NCBI GenBank assembly: GCA_014529385.2
Contig: CM043967.1
Coordinates: 129,887,182 to 129,951,181, forward strand
Origin: Adiantum capillus-veneris
Taxonomy: Eukaryota; Streptophyta; Polypodiopsida; Polypodiales; Pteridaceae
Direction of reading: 5' to 3'
Length of the DNA stretch: 64,000 nt
Shown: one piece after another, positions 24,284-37,943 of the stretch
Numbering within the stretch: the stretch's first letter is position 1
Layout: every line of letters begins with the position of its first letter
The notes under the pieces: generated by a model
What the model saw: only the letters and a program-made list of their open reading frames with translations
What the model was told of the DNA's origin: nothing
The model's database searches: none
Translations under genes and position numbers: made by a program

Positions 24284-25465
24284 CTAACACTTGACTGATT
24301 CTGGTACTGGTTGTACATGAAAAAGGCTTAAAATAACTGATTCTAAATTTTCCTGGTCTTCAGTTCCCAGAATACCAGTATCATTATTCTTGGAAGTCTC
24401 TTTGTCCTCTGAATAATATAGCTTGATTTTGGCCCCATTATACACACCTTGCAGCGGTAAATCAGATAAATCTTCCAGCCTTACCGTGTTGTTGGAAAAC
24501 ACCCAGTCAACTTCATATGGACTCACCCAAGCTATATTCAAGTTTGGTTTCTTAGGACCCGATTTAGATTGATAGAGCAGAACCAAATCTCCTTTCTGAA
24601 ATTCCCTAACTTTGATTCTTCTATCATGCCAGTGTTTCCTTCTTTGCTGAACAATTCTCTGTTCCAACATCTTCCTCTGTATTAACTTATCCAACTGTGT
24701 TAACTCCTCCAGTATCTGTTTAAGATTATGAGTAAAATCTAATCCATACTCCACTTCCATCCTGAGACTGGGAATTACAAACTCCATAGGCACGACAGCT
24801 TCAGTGCCGTAGACCATTCGAAATGGTGTTAATCCAGCCCAGAGAGCAGTCTGGAGCTTCAGATCCCAATGGTGTGGCTCCTTCTGCACAATCTTAGTGA
24901 GAATGGTCTTGACAATTTTGTTACTGCTCTCTGCTTGCCCATTGCATTTGGGATAATATGGTGTTGATCTCCAATGCTTTACTGAGAGCATTTTCATTAG
25001 AATGTCCATAGTATCATTTATAAAGTGTGTTCCCTGATTAGACACAATCTCCATAGGACATCCATAATGGCATATAATATTTTCAAATAAAAACATAGCA
25101 GTGGACTTCGCGGTGTTGTCAGGAAGAGCTTTAGCTTCCACCCATTTGGTGACATAACAAATGGCCATCAATATATACCTATTCTTCCTTGGGGTAATTT
25201 TCTTGAATGGACCCATGAAATCTAGACCCCATTTCATAAACACTCCCAATCGCTGAACTGGAGTTAGAGGAGTCATATCTGCTACCGTGGGTCTACCCAT
25301 CCTCTGGCATATATCACATGTTTTACAAAAGCTTCTAATATCAGCTATTAAAGTTTTCCACCACAAACCAACCTGCAAAATCTTCTTGTAAGTAATATCA
25401 GTGAAGAAATGTCCTCCAGAATCCCCATCATATGCCTCTGAAATAACTTGCATTCTGCCTTCCAT
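24284..25465 (-). pseudogene. Element 3 integrase
   Basis: About 390 codons without a stop. The HHCC zinc region (GGHFFTDITYKK ... CKTCDICQ) is followed by the catalytic core: first Asp in WGLDFMGPF, Glu in CNGQAESSNK. The second catalytic Asp is replaced by Asn (EIVSNQGTHF), so strand transfer should be lost although the frame is open. The C-terminal region has the usual FQKGDLVLLY block and no chromodomain. Confidence 0.85.
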
Positions 25466-25561
25466 AGGTACACATCTTCAAAGAACCCCATCGACTCCCA
25501 ATCTATAGAGTGATCCGCCAATGATGGTGAACTTAAGACTCTTAATAATTAGAGCCTTCTT

Positions 25562-26131
25562 CTAATTGTGAATCCAATTGTCTGAGAATCCTCCCTTAGA
25601 AAGAAACTGATATACATCATACAACTCTGGATCAATTGTTTCTTCAACTGTTATTTGAAATAGTTCTGCATCCACTGGCTCATCTTTCAAAGATGCCTCA
25701 GAGTAGCCATCCGTACTTTTGGATAGGAAATCAACACGGCAATGGGTTTTACCGAGCTTATGAAAAATGCGAAACTCAAATTCCATCAGGAACATCATGC
25801 ATCTTATCAGTCTACCTTGAATAATGACTTTATTGATTAAAAATAATAATGCTTGGTGATCCACATAAAAATGAAATAGCTTGCCTAGCAAATAATATCA
25901 AAATTTAGTAGCGCTGAAAACCATTCCTAAGGCTTCTCTTTCAGTAGTGGTATAACCTTGTTCAGCCTGGCTGAATCTCCGACTGACAAAATACACTGGA
26001 TAATCAGTCCTCCCTTCTGGCTGAGCTAAGATTGCTCCCATCACTAGTCCTGAAGCATCTACATGTACATGAAAAATGACATCCCAATTCGGTTGTTGAA
26101 GTACTGGCTTACTAATAATGGAATTCTTCAA
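25562..26131 (-). pseudogene. Element 3 RNase H
   Basis: Two frames split near 25895. The first Asp is in VHVDASGLVMGAILAQ, the Glu in TEREALGM, and the next Asp in FYVDHQALLF. The last part (THCRVDFLSKS) keeps the expected Asp. It would degrade the RNA strand during cDNA synthesis. Confidence 0.8.
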
Positions 26132-26139
26132 ACTCTGAA

Positions 26140-27504
26140 AGCTCTCCTCACATTCAGCAGTCCAAATGAACTGTTGTTCTTCTTTGTGAGCTCGTACAAA
26201 GGTAATGCCTGGGAAGCAAACTGATGCACAAATCTTCTATAAAAATTGATATATCCCAAGAAAGAGCTTAGTTCTGATGCATTGCGGGGTGCCTTGGCCT
26301 GTTGGACTCACTGAATCTTGTCATTGGCCATTTCTATACCATTTCTGGACACTACATGTCCCCAGTAGTTGTCCTTTCCAGACCAAGAAAACAGATTTGA
26401 ATGGGTTTAAGCAGATCCGCTTTTCTTGACAATGCTGGAAAACCATTTCCAAAAAAAGTAAATGTTTATCCTCCTCTGAATATATAGTGAAGTCATCCAT
26501 GAATATAGCAAGGAATCTGTGGAGAAATTCATTGAATATTTCCATCATACATCATTGGAAAGTCGTTGGAGCATTGCAAAGACCAAACGGCATAACCAGA
26601 TACATGAATGCTCCCCATTCAGTAATACAAGTAGTCTTACTTCAATCTTCAGGAGCAATTTGTAACTGGTTATAACCACTATAACCATCCATAAAGCTAT
26701 ACATCTCATATCTTGCAATTTTATCAAGCAGCATGTCCGTAAATGGTAATGGAAAGGGATCCTTAATGGTCTGAGCATTCAGCTTCAGATAATCCACACA
26801 TACTTGAAGCTTTCCATTCTTCTTGGGTACCACCACAATGGAAAATAACCAATCATTACTGGCTACTTCAGTAATGATCCAGCCTTCAGAAGGTTATCGA
26901 TCTCTTCCTTGACCTTCTTAGCATAATTGGGGTTCCATTTTGTATCTTTGCAAATTCACTGGTCTGGCATTTGGTTTCAATGTTATACGATGTTGACATA
27001 CTTTTGGATCTACTCCCTTGAGATCAGTATGTTCCCATGTGAACACATCTTTGTACTACTGGAACATGTGTCTGGCCTTCTCTTTCATTACTGGATTCAG
27101 ATGCTTGTTGACTTTGATCAGTCTAGGATTCTCCTCAGAACCCAGATTCCATTCCTCTATTTCTTGATCATCTGGAAGCAACCAGCTAGGCCCACCACCT
27201 TTTTGTTTGGTTGACTCAGCATAATCCCAAGACAGTCCTCTAAGCTCTGAATTTCCATTTTGGTTTTTAGTAACTTCTCCAGAGTGTGCTTGTTCAGAAA
27301 CGCTAGTGTACTGAAATCCACTGATTCTTCCGGGCTGCCAGTCAGCTGAACTGGTCGTTCCTCGGAGTTCAGTTCAGTGAACTGATCTAGAAATTGCTTC
27401 TTTTGATTTTCAGCCCTATCTTTGTCCAGTAATACTGCGTTGGGATTTGTTTCAGCAAGTGGAAAAATATTCATTGCCGCCAGCATCCTCTCAATTTTCT
27501 TCAC
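26140..27504 (-). pseudogene. Element 3 reverse transcriptase and upstream linker
   Basis: The linker at 27504-27157 leads into RT blocks VVVPKKNGKLQVCVDYLKLN, SFMDGYSGYNQLQIAPED, MPFGLCNAPTTFQ and catalytic IFMDDFTIYS. Stops interrupt it near 26640, 26548 and several points between 26840 and 27060. The catalytic box itself is intact. Confidence 0.8.
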
Positions 27505-27593
27505 CTTATACTTCTGGCAAAGCTTTTCTAATTGCAGCTCCTTTCTCCAGCTCCTAGTGTTGTTGGTCTAAATCTGAATTTTGCTACTGGCAC

Positions 27594-30329
<2,736 letters not shown>

Positions 30330-30720
30330 GCACCTTGTATGGTCAGAGTTTGATTGGCACAGTCCTGAATAGCCTGTGCTGCTCGCAACCATGGGCACCC
30401 CAGTAGCATCCCATATGCTCCTTGCACATCTAGTACTAGAAAACTAGTTTTGAACCTTTCTTTGCCTACCCTTATCTGCATACTCTCTATCATTCTTATT
30501 GCTTGCAACACTCGATGATCTGCCATTTGAACTTTGAAAGGTGTTGGTTTCAGATTCGTGATACCCATTCTTTGCTGAAGGTGCGTCCCTAGGATGTTTA
30601 CTCCTGCTCCTTTATCCAGTATGACACCTAACAGTGGCTCCCATTGTTTCCTAACCTTACAGTACTTGGATTACCGGCACTTCATCATCTCTGACAGTAG
30701 CCAAGTCAACTGATCTAGAT
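30330..30720 (-). pseudogene. Element 3 protease
   Basis: Retropepsin with active-site region ILDKGAGVNILG at about 30590-30622 and the second conserved box YGMLLGCPWLRA. Lys occupies the usual Ser/Thr after the catalytic Asp. It is cut at its 3' end by the solo LTR. Confidence 0.75.
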
Positions 30721-30721
30721 T

Positions 30722-31400
30722 CTACTTCAGCCTTTCTTGCTGTCTGATGAATTTCACTGCTTCAGGCAAAGTTTTTCTAATATCATCTAATTCAACTGTG
30801 AGTTTCTGTATTCTATCACAAATCTTGACATGAATTTCTTCCCTCTCTTGATCAACGTTATTGTCAGAACTTGAAGAATCGGGAGTATCTGCATAGTACC
30901 AATCCTCTGTTTTGGTTTCTTCAGTGCCTCTTCTAGTGTTTTCGGTTCGAGTCATATTTGATTTAACGCTCCCTAATTCCTCCATCAGTCCCTGAACCGC
31001 AACCAACATAGTCTCAGGAATCCCATACCCTGACTGACCTGGTTGTGCTTTCTCAAAAGACTGGGCTGGTATCTTCTGAATGACATGGGTATCAGAACTT
31101 TCAAGCTGCTCTGGCAGCTTCTTGGCTAAATCTTTTGTGATCTTAGCCGCCAGTTCTCTCTGCTCCTGCCATTCATCAACTACCTTTTCTTTACCCTTTG
31201 CCTTCCACACCTCTCTCTGTTGAGACCATTTGCTACTTTTAGGACTAAATGGTTTTGTCGGCTCCTCTGGAATTTCCTCAATGACCACCCCTTTGATGCG
31301 TGTAACTGCTCATACAGGAACTGGATCTGGGGCCTTCGCCTCAGTAGCCAAAGTAGTAGGTGTTTCTGAACACTGAGCCGCAAAATGCCCATATTTGCCA
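30722..31400 (-). pseudogene. Element 3 gag-protease linker
   Basis: A charged, low-complexity segment between the third zinc knuckle and protease, ending in a short coiled-coil-like stretch. A stop lies near 31310 in the reading that continues from the knuckles. No domain recognised. Confidence 0.55.
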
Positions 31401-32833
31401 CAAGTATAGCAATTCAGACTTTGGTTCTGGAAATTACCACGACCCCGGCCCTGGCCAGTACCCCCTGGTACCTATCGTGCCTAGTACTAGTACCACCAAT
31501 ACCTGATTTCTCTTCTTGGGATACACTTGTAGTCTCCACTCTGACTGGTTTAGCATTAGTAAATGCTACTAAAGGCAAATCTTTTCCCTTCTTGAAGTGA
31601 TGAATGCGAATGCCACAATTATTCCATAAATGACCATATGCTTTGCAATAGGTACACTGTGGACATTCATTGGAAACATGGTCTTTAGATTTACACTTTA
31701 AACACCAGGTTTTTATTCTTCTAACTACTTGTCTGGTCTGGCTGATTTCAGCAATCTGTCGGGCCATCTCATCAATTTTTTTTGACCAAGACCCCTTCCT
31801 GACCTTGTCTTTGTTCTTTTCATCTGAGCTGCTTTCAGAGCTACTGGAGGTCTTATTGGAATGAATTCTCAGTGGAAGAACTGCTACTATTGGACCGCCT
31901 CTTCTTGCAACTCCTCTCCTTCTTTACCTGATGTTCTAGCTTCAGGCGTGCTGCACCAAATCATTGAATTTCTTTGTTGGTGCAAGTACCTCCTGTTACC
32001 TGAGCTTTTTACTGTGGAACCCATTTAAAAACCATGCTCGTAACCTCTTTTTGATGGTGGCTCCTGCAGAGCTGCCGGGTTAGCTCTTTGATCTTCTCAA
32101 CATAACTCCTGACTGATAACTTTCCCTAATTTATCTTATCCAGTTCACATAGGATAACTTCATCTCCTTTGTTGTCTAAATATTCTAGTTTGAAAGCTTT
32201 GAGCAAAGTTTTGTACGATTTGAGCTGGCAAGCAGGGTAATGATAGTACCATTTCCTTGTTGCATCTTTTAGTGTCTGAGGAAAGTATTCACCCCAATCA
32301 TCTTCATCGATATTTTTCAACTCAACATACTATTCAAAAGCTTGGATATGAACATTCGGATCATCTTTCTTCCCACCTTTGAACACTGGGAAAGAGATTT
32401 TTAATGAAGAGGTATAATCATGTCGGTCAGCCCCTTCCTTGCATCTTCTGACCTTAGGAAGCTGACTCCATCTTGAAGACTTCTTGTAATGGTCTGTGTA
32501 AGCATCCCAATCAATTTCTTTGTCAGTTTCAGTTTCCATATCTTTTTTGGCTTTTCTATTGGAACTATGACGACTACCCTTGCTGCCTTTGGCCCCATGA
32601 TCGCTGTGTGTGGTCCGAGAATTCATGGCCTTGCGTTCTTCTCGCTCAGCCCTTCTCCTTCTAGACTGACTGGAGTGCTGAGAGTCCTTGGTCTCATCAG
32701 CATGACTGTGCTCCTCCTGAGCCTCAGTCTCAGTCACCGGGTTCTTCTTAGGATCAGAGTCACGTTCTGATTCCTCAGGGATAGGGTCAACGCGATGTGA
32801 TGGTTTTCGACCACGACTGGTTTTGGACGCCAT
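31380..32833 (-). pseudogene. Element 3 gag with three CCHC knuckles
   Basis: Starts MASKTSRGRKPSHRVDP at 32833. A very basic/acidic N-terminus leads to the gag core (ISFPVFKGGKKDDPNVHIQAFE, then TRKWYYHYPA). Three knuckles follow: CLKCKSKDHVSNEC and CTYCKAYGHLWNNC at about 31618-31705, then CYTCGKYGHFAAQC at about 31376-31415. All have CX2CX4HX4C spacing. Stops near 32330 and 32126 and frame changes break it. Confidence 0.8.
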
Positions 32834-32899
32834 TAGTACAACTGAAAATCCTAACTAGGAGACAAGAATTTGCTGGTCAACAAGCAACAACTCTAACCA

Positions 32900-33399
32900 C
32901 CATGATTGCCAAAATAGAATTGGAGCTGATCTCTTCAGATAGCTGATTTCAGTGTTACAATTTAAAGCTACTGGTAAGTCGTCAGTTCAGGTAGTGAAAC
33001 TGGAAAGGAGACAAGATACTGGACTGAAATAGTTATCTAGAATGAAATAATATATTGAAATGAGAGACAGACTGGACAAATGGAAAAGTACTTGTAGTTT
33101 CAGATTCATAGTTCAGGAACAACCAGTACAAGGTGTAACGGATTGAAGCTCAAATGATTACAATAGCGGTAATGATTACAAAAAGAAATTACAAGCGAAG
33201 ATATCGTAGCTCATGAATACTTGGAATGCTCAACTAAAAAGTAAGAAGCAAGAAGCCCGATTACAATGTAATGGGTCCTATTTATAGCCCTCTAGAGTTA
33301 CTGTAGTAACTGCTGTGGTAATTACTACTATGTGACTGATCCACTGTTCGGCTTCCAGGAGACAGTTTCCACTTGTTGGAGCTATCTTTGCCTTCTACA
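32900..33399 (-). mobile_element. Element 3 probable 5' LTR region
   Basis: Upstream of gag, the minus strand has TATAAATA at 33279-33286. A candidate LTR start TGTAGAAGGCAAAG lies at 33399, where Element 4 coding sequence begins. The inner boundary and PBS were not identified, so only the promoter region is supported. Confidence 0.4.
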
Positions 33400-33479
33400 T
33401 GGTGTAGTCCACAACCCATTGACATCGCACATCTAAAGGCTATAGAGAAGCCAAAGTTGAGTCGTACTGTAGGGAGATG

Positions 33480-34660
33480 ACAAAATAAAGAGTTAGCTGA
33501 ACAACAAAAGGAAGCGGAAGAGAAATCACAGTCCACAGAACAACAAGACCCCACACACTTACACCATGCACTCGATCATTTCAAATCCTACACCACGGAG
33601 GAGCGTAAGGTTGTGTATACAAAGGCTCAAAGAAAACCTATCAATGGAAGCAATGGAGTCTATGATGGTCTAGCGATAGTTAAGGAGACATAATTACCAG
33701 ACCCAGGAGAAGAGTCCAAACCTATTTTCATTGCCCAAGATCTGACAGAGAGTGAGGAGTATGGACTTAAAGAACTTCTCAAGGAATTCAAGGATATATT
33801 TGCCTGGACATATCATGATATGAAAGGTGTTCCGCCTTCCGTAGTGCAACACACGATTCCCATGAACAGCATGGCTAAACTAGTCCAACAATGACTCTAC
33901 CCAATGAATCCTAACTATGCAAAGATTGTCCAAGAAGAGATTGAAAAGCTTGTCAAATGCGGATTCATATACCCTATTGGAATGGGTGTCTCCAATAGTG
34001 ATTGTGCCGAAAAAGAATGGGAAAACTCAGAGTGTGCATGGATCTCAAGAAGGTCAATGCTGCCACTATGAGGGACCATTACCCCTTGCCATATTCCGAA
34101 CATGTGCTTGAAAGAGTTGCAGGAAAGGAAGCTTATAGCTTTTTAGATGGGCACTCTGGATACAATCAAATCACAATTGCACTAGAGGACCAAACTAAAA
34201 CGGCTTTTATAACCGAATTCAGAGTGTTCGCATTTTGTGTTATAGCTTTTGGCTTAACCAATGCTGTTGCTACCTTCCAAAGATTAATAAACACCGCTTT
34301 TAGAGAATATTTGAGGGAGTTTTGTGAAGCTTTCTTAAATGACCTTTGTGTTTATTCTTCTTGGAAAGAACATCTATCATGTTTACAAAAAGTGTTTGAG
34401 AAGTGCAGATTGTATCGCATCTCCTTAAACCCTTTCAAATGTCAATTTTGGGGTAAACATGGAGTCATTTTAGGGCATATAGTGTCCAAAAATGGGATTT
34501 CCACAGATGAGGGAAAAATTAAAGCCATTGCTGAATTGCCACCACCTACAAACTATAAAAGACTTCAAACGTTCATGGGCCATGTTGGTTATTACTGACG
34601 GTTTATTTTAAACTTTGCCGAGATAGCTCGTCCTTTGTAAAGCTTCTTATTGAGTTCCAC
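33480..34660 (+). pseudogene. Element 4 reverse transcriptase
   Basis: A linker (ELAEQQKEAEEKSQ) leads into RT with SFLDGHSGYNQITIALEDQ and FGLTNAVATFQR. The catalytic box reads FLND at 34332-34343, so the first catalytic Asp is Asn. TGA stops sit near 33894 and 34597 and a TAA near 33690. The best preserved part is 34002-34598. It is closely related in style to Element 1 RT. Confidence 0.85.
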
Positions 34661-35402
34661 TGGACCGCGGAGTGTGACCATGCTTATGAGTCATTGAAAA
34701 AGACATTGACTAGAGCTCCTATTCTACGAGTGCTTGATTGGAATTTAATTTTACATGTGCATATTAGTGCATCAAAATTTATTATTGTGTGTGTTCTATC
34801 TCAACCAGGAGAACATAAATTGGACTACTCCATTAGCTTTGCAAGTCGTCAATTGAATGATGCTAAGAGAAACTACACCACTACAGAGCAGGAAGGTTTA
34901 GCTATGATTTATGCAGTGAAGAAATTTCACTACTACCTTCTTGCCAACCAAGTTTGTTTTCTATGTGGATCATGAAGCCTTGTTGTATCTAGTAAATAAA
35001 CCTTGTTCCATGGGAAGAATTACACGATGGTTGTTAATTCTCCTTGAGTTTGATTTTTTTGTTGTGGTGAGACTTGGTAAAAGACATATCAATGCGGATC
35101 ATTTGTTTCGCATACCCAATGGTGAAGCCCCTACTGGAGTCGATGATGAATTGCCCGATACTTTCCTGTTCCTAGTTGAGACCATGCCTCAATGGGGTGA
35201 GAAGATTGTGAACTTTCTACTTAATGAATTTCCACCTAAAGAGCTTTGTAAGGATATAGCTCGAAAACTGTTAAAAGAATGTGAACCTTATTCTCTCATT
35301 GCAAGAACTCTCTACAAGTTAGGGAAAGACGATATTCTTAAATGTTGTGCCCATGAGGGAATGAGTATTTATACATACTGCAAGAAGCCCACATGGGTAT
35401 AG
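34640..35402 (+). pseudogene. Element 4 RNase H
   Basis: Two overlapping frames. The first RNase H motif (HVHISASKFIIVCVL) has Ser where the catalytic Asp is expected. The Glu (TEQEGLAMIYAV), the next Asp (FYVDHEALLYL) and the last Asp (HINADHLFR) remain. A frame change lies near 34950. Confidence 0.8.
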
Positions 35403-36340
35403 CTGGAGGACATTTCTCAGGGGAGCTAACTGCTAGAAAGGTGTTGCAATCAGGCTATTGGTGGCCTACCTTATTCAAGGATGCATCACTTTTTGCAAAA
35501 GGATGTGATGAATGCCAATGTTACAAGATCACACAACGAAAGAATAAGATGCCCTTACATCCTGTTAAAGTGACTCAACCATTTGAAAAATGGGTTAGAC
35601 TTTGTAGGCCCAATTAATATGACAGCTTGTAACACTCAATCTCGATATATTATCATTGTCATTGACTATGTGACAAAGTGCATGGAAGCCAGAGCGACAC
35701 GTAAGGCTGATACAAGGTTAAATGCCAAATTTCTCTTTGAGAACATTATTACAAGATTTGGTTGTCCCTTTGAAATTGTGAGTGACAATGGTACTCATTT
35801 CATAAATGGAGTGATAAAGGAACTCACAACAAACTTCATGATAGCTCACCATAAGTCTACACCGTATTATCCACAAGCAAATGGCCAACAACCTGAGAGC
35901 ACTAACAAGACCTTAATTTCTATCTTGACCAAAACAGTGGAAGCTCATCGCATAGATTGGGATTTGAAATTGACATCAGCTCTATGGGCTTACCATACTT
36001 CTTACAAAGTTGCTATTAATTGTACACCATTCAAAATGGTATATGGCCAGATTGGGATTTGAAGCTGACATCAGCTTTATGGGCTTATCATGCTTCTTAC
36101 AAAGTTGTTATTAATTGTACACCATTCAAAATGGGATATTGGCCAAGAAGCAGTTATGCCATGGGGGTTTGTAATTCCTAGTCTGCGTGTAGCTTCACAA
36201 GAAGGTTGAGATGGTAACCCTTTAGTTGAGCGCGTATATATCCTTGAGAGATTAGATGAAGAAAGACAATTGGCTGTGCAAAATGCAATAGTGGAGAAAG
36301 ATAGGAGGAAGATATGGTTTGACTGTCATCTAAAGAACAA
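35360..36340 (+). pseudogene. Element 4 integrase
   Basis: HHCC region (GGHFSGELTARK ... CDECQ) and core with LDFVGP, IVSDNGTHF and Glu in QQPESTNK, one residue longer than usual before the Glu. Two frame changes (near 35390 and 35590) and a 95-bp internal tandem duplication at 35955-36145 break it. Confidence 0.8.
35955..36145 (+). repeat. 95-bp tandem duplication within Element 4 integrase
   Basis: The block starting GATTGGGATTTGAA is repeated from 36050. The two copies differ at several positions, and 95 bp is not a multiple of three, so the frame is lost. Confidence 0.9.
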
Positions 36341-36348
36341 AGATATCA

Positions 36349-36660
36349 ATGTGTGATAAAGTCCTTATGTATGGAGTGCGAAATGAGAAGAAAAAGTTGA
36401 AATATGCAAGAAAAGGACCATATAGAGTATGTGAAATCACCCCACAAGGTACCATTCATGTGGAGACTCTTGATGAAGTTGAAACCATTGGATTTCTCAA
36501 TGGGAGCAAATTTAAAAGATATTATGATCCTTTAAGCCAAGAGGAGCTACGTGCCATCCATCAAAAAAAGGCAGCCAAGGCACAAACAAAATTGAAGAAG
36601 ATACAAGCTCAAGCTGAGGCTAACAAGCTGAGGCGCCTAAGGAGCGACAACAACACATAA
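36349..36660 (+). pseudogene. Element 4 integrase C-terminus and charged linker
   Basis: The GPY/F-like start (YARKGPYRVCEITPQGTIHV) and FLNGSKFKRYYDPL are typical of gypsy integrase tails. A Lys/Ala/Gln-rich helix follows and leads, after a one-base frame change, into the retropepsin-like segment. Confidence 0.7.
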
Positions 36661-36663
36661 GAC

Positions 36664-37030
36664 GCCAACAAGAGGCCAACCTTGGAGTTACACATGCATT
36701 CCACGTTGAAACAGAGGATGATTGGTTGGACTCTGACACATCTCTAAGATACCATATTGAAGTAAATAGCACCTGTGGGAAAGTTCTATATAATGTCTTG
36801 TTAGACACGGGTGCTAAATATAATCTATTGTCATACGGAGTGTGGTGCCAGTAGGGAAAGCCATCCCTATCTAAGAGTACTATCCAAGTCAAGGGTGTCA
36901 ACAAGAAAAAAACTGTGATTTTTGGTATCTGGCACACTTCTGTCAGTTATGACAATGGGGTTGTAGCTCACGACTTTTTGGTCACGCCTATTGGAACTAT
37001 GGAAGGTCATATAAACCTAGGACGCATGTA
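36664..37030 (+). pseudogene. Retropepsin-like segment downstream of integrase
   Basis: Encodes HIEVNSTCGKVLYNVLLDTG followed by AKYNLLS, with DTGA at 36804-36815. A hydrophobic stretch after a TAG near 36851 ends in an INLGRM-like box. Spacing from DTGA to that box resembles a retropepsin. Its place after integrase is unusual for Ty3/gypsy, where protease precedes RT. It could instead be the start of another inserted element, but no boundary is visible. Confidence 0.55.
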
Positions 37031-37269
37031 GATGAAGCGACCAAATGCACTATTGATTGGGGGACATGGAGTGTCACAACGCAAAAACAACCTCTTAGCC
37101 CTGTCACTCAAGCCATAGTCCCTGAGATATCACCTCCTGAGGAAATAAAACAAAAAACAATGCATGTCCAGGAGATTAAACCATATATCCCTATAGCCCA
37201 ACTCTCTAGAGCTTCAACCTCTGTAGTTGAAACAAAGCTTGAGACACACAAGACGCATCCTAATATAGC

Positions 37270-37923
37270 AAAGAAAACATACAAGTGGGTCCCTAAAGCT
37301 TCTTTAGCGGCCATGGCTGATGCTAAAAAATAGGAGCCTTTTAAGAAACGCCCCACTCGCTCCCAAAAATAAAAGAAAACGTTGCGTTGGATTCCTAAAC
37401 AACTATTGGAAACCCAAGGCTACTATCAAGAAAATGATCAAATCTGGGTGCCAAAACGTAAATTGTGTTCTTACCTATCACCTGACCCATGTGAGTCAAA
37501 TCCTGTGAGATGACAAGGCCGATGGAAGATCGTGGAAAAGGAAAAATAATAGAACACTTTACACCGAATCCCGAGCTAGTATGGGTTCCCAAGCGAGAAA
37601 GGCTTGTTTTGCTCAGCTCAACCATAGAAAAAACGAATGAAGCTTCTTGTTCTTCATGTAGTTCATATACAAAAATAGAAGCTTCAACGCAACCTCCATC
37701 TACCATTGTACATGTCCATACAAACAAGAAAGAGTTTTCACCTCCCGTTGTAAGTTCACCACCTATAACAACGTTGCAAATAAAATCATGGGAGAGTACC
37801 TTAACACCCTTGCAACTAGATGAAATACCTAGGGCAGACAAAAACTATTGGTCAAAGTCTTCACCCAAGACAGCTTGGAACAATTGGTTTCAAAAGGTGA
37901 CGACATCATTCCAAAAGGTATGA
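37270..37923 (+). pseudogene. Element 4 C-terminal region with W-V/I-P-K repeats
   Basis: Four W-[VI]-P-K motifs occur at 37286-37297, 37388-37399, 37445-37456 and 37582-37593. The first three share a frame, interrupted by TAG and TAA. The last lies in a 137-codon open stretch (37510-37923) rich in Ser, Thr and Lys. No known domain was recognised. Confidence 0.55.
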
Positions 37924-37930
37924 TCTACCC

Positions 37931-37943
37931 AAGGAAGGGGGAG
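37931..37943 (+). other. Element 4 polypurine tract
   Basis: AAGGAAGGGGGAG immediately before TGTTTACTGACG, the presumed 3' LTR start. Confidence 0.75.

Noticed and set aside
32489-32770. Hydrophobic plus-strand ORF as a membrane protein
   Set aside because: It is antisense to the highly charged Element 3 gag N-terminus; the hydrophobicity is a mirror effect.
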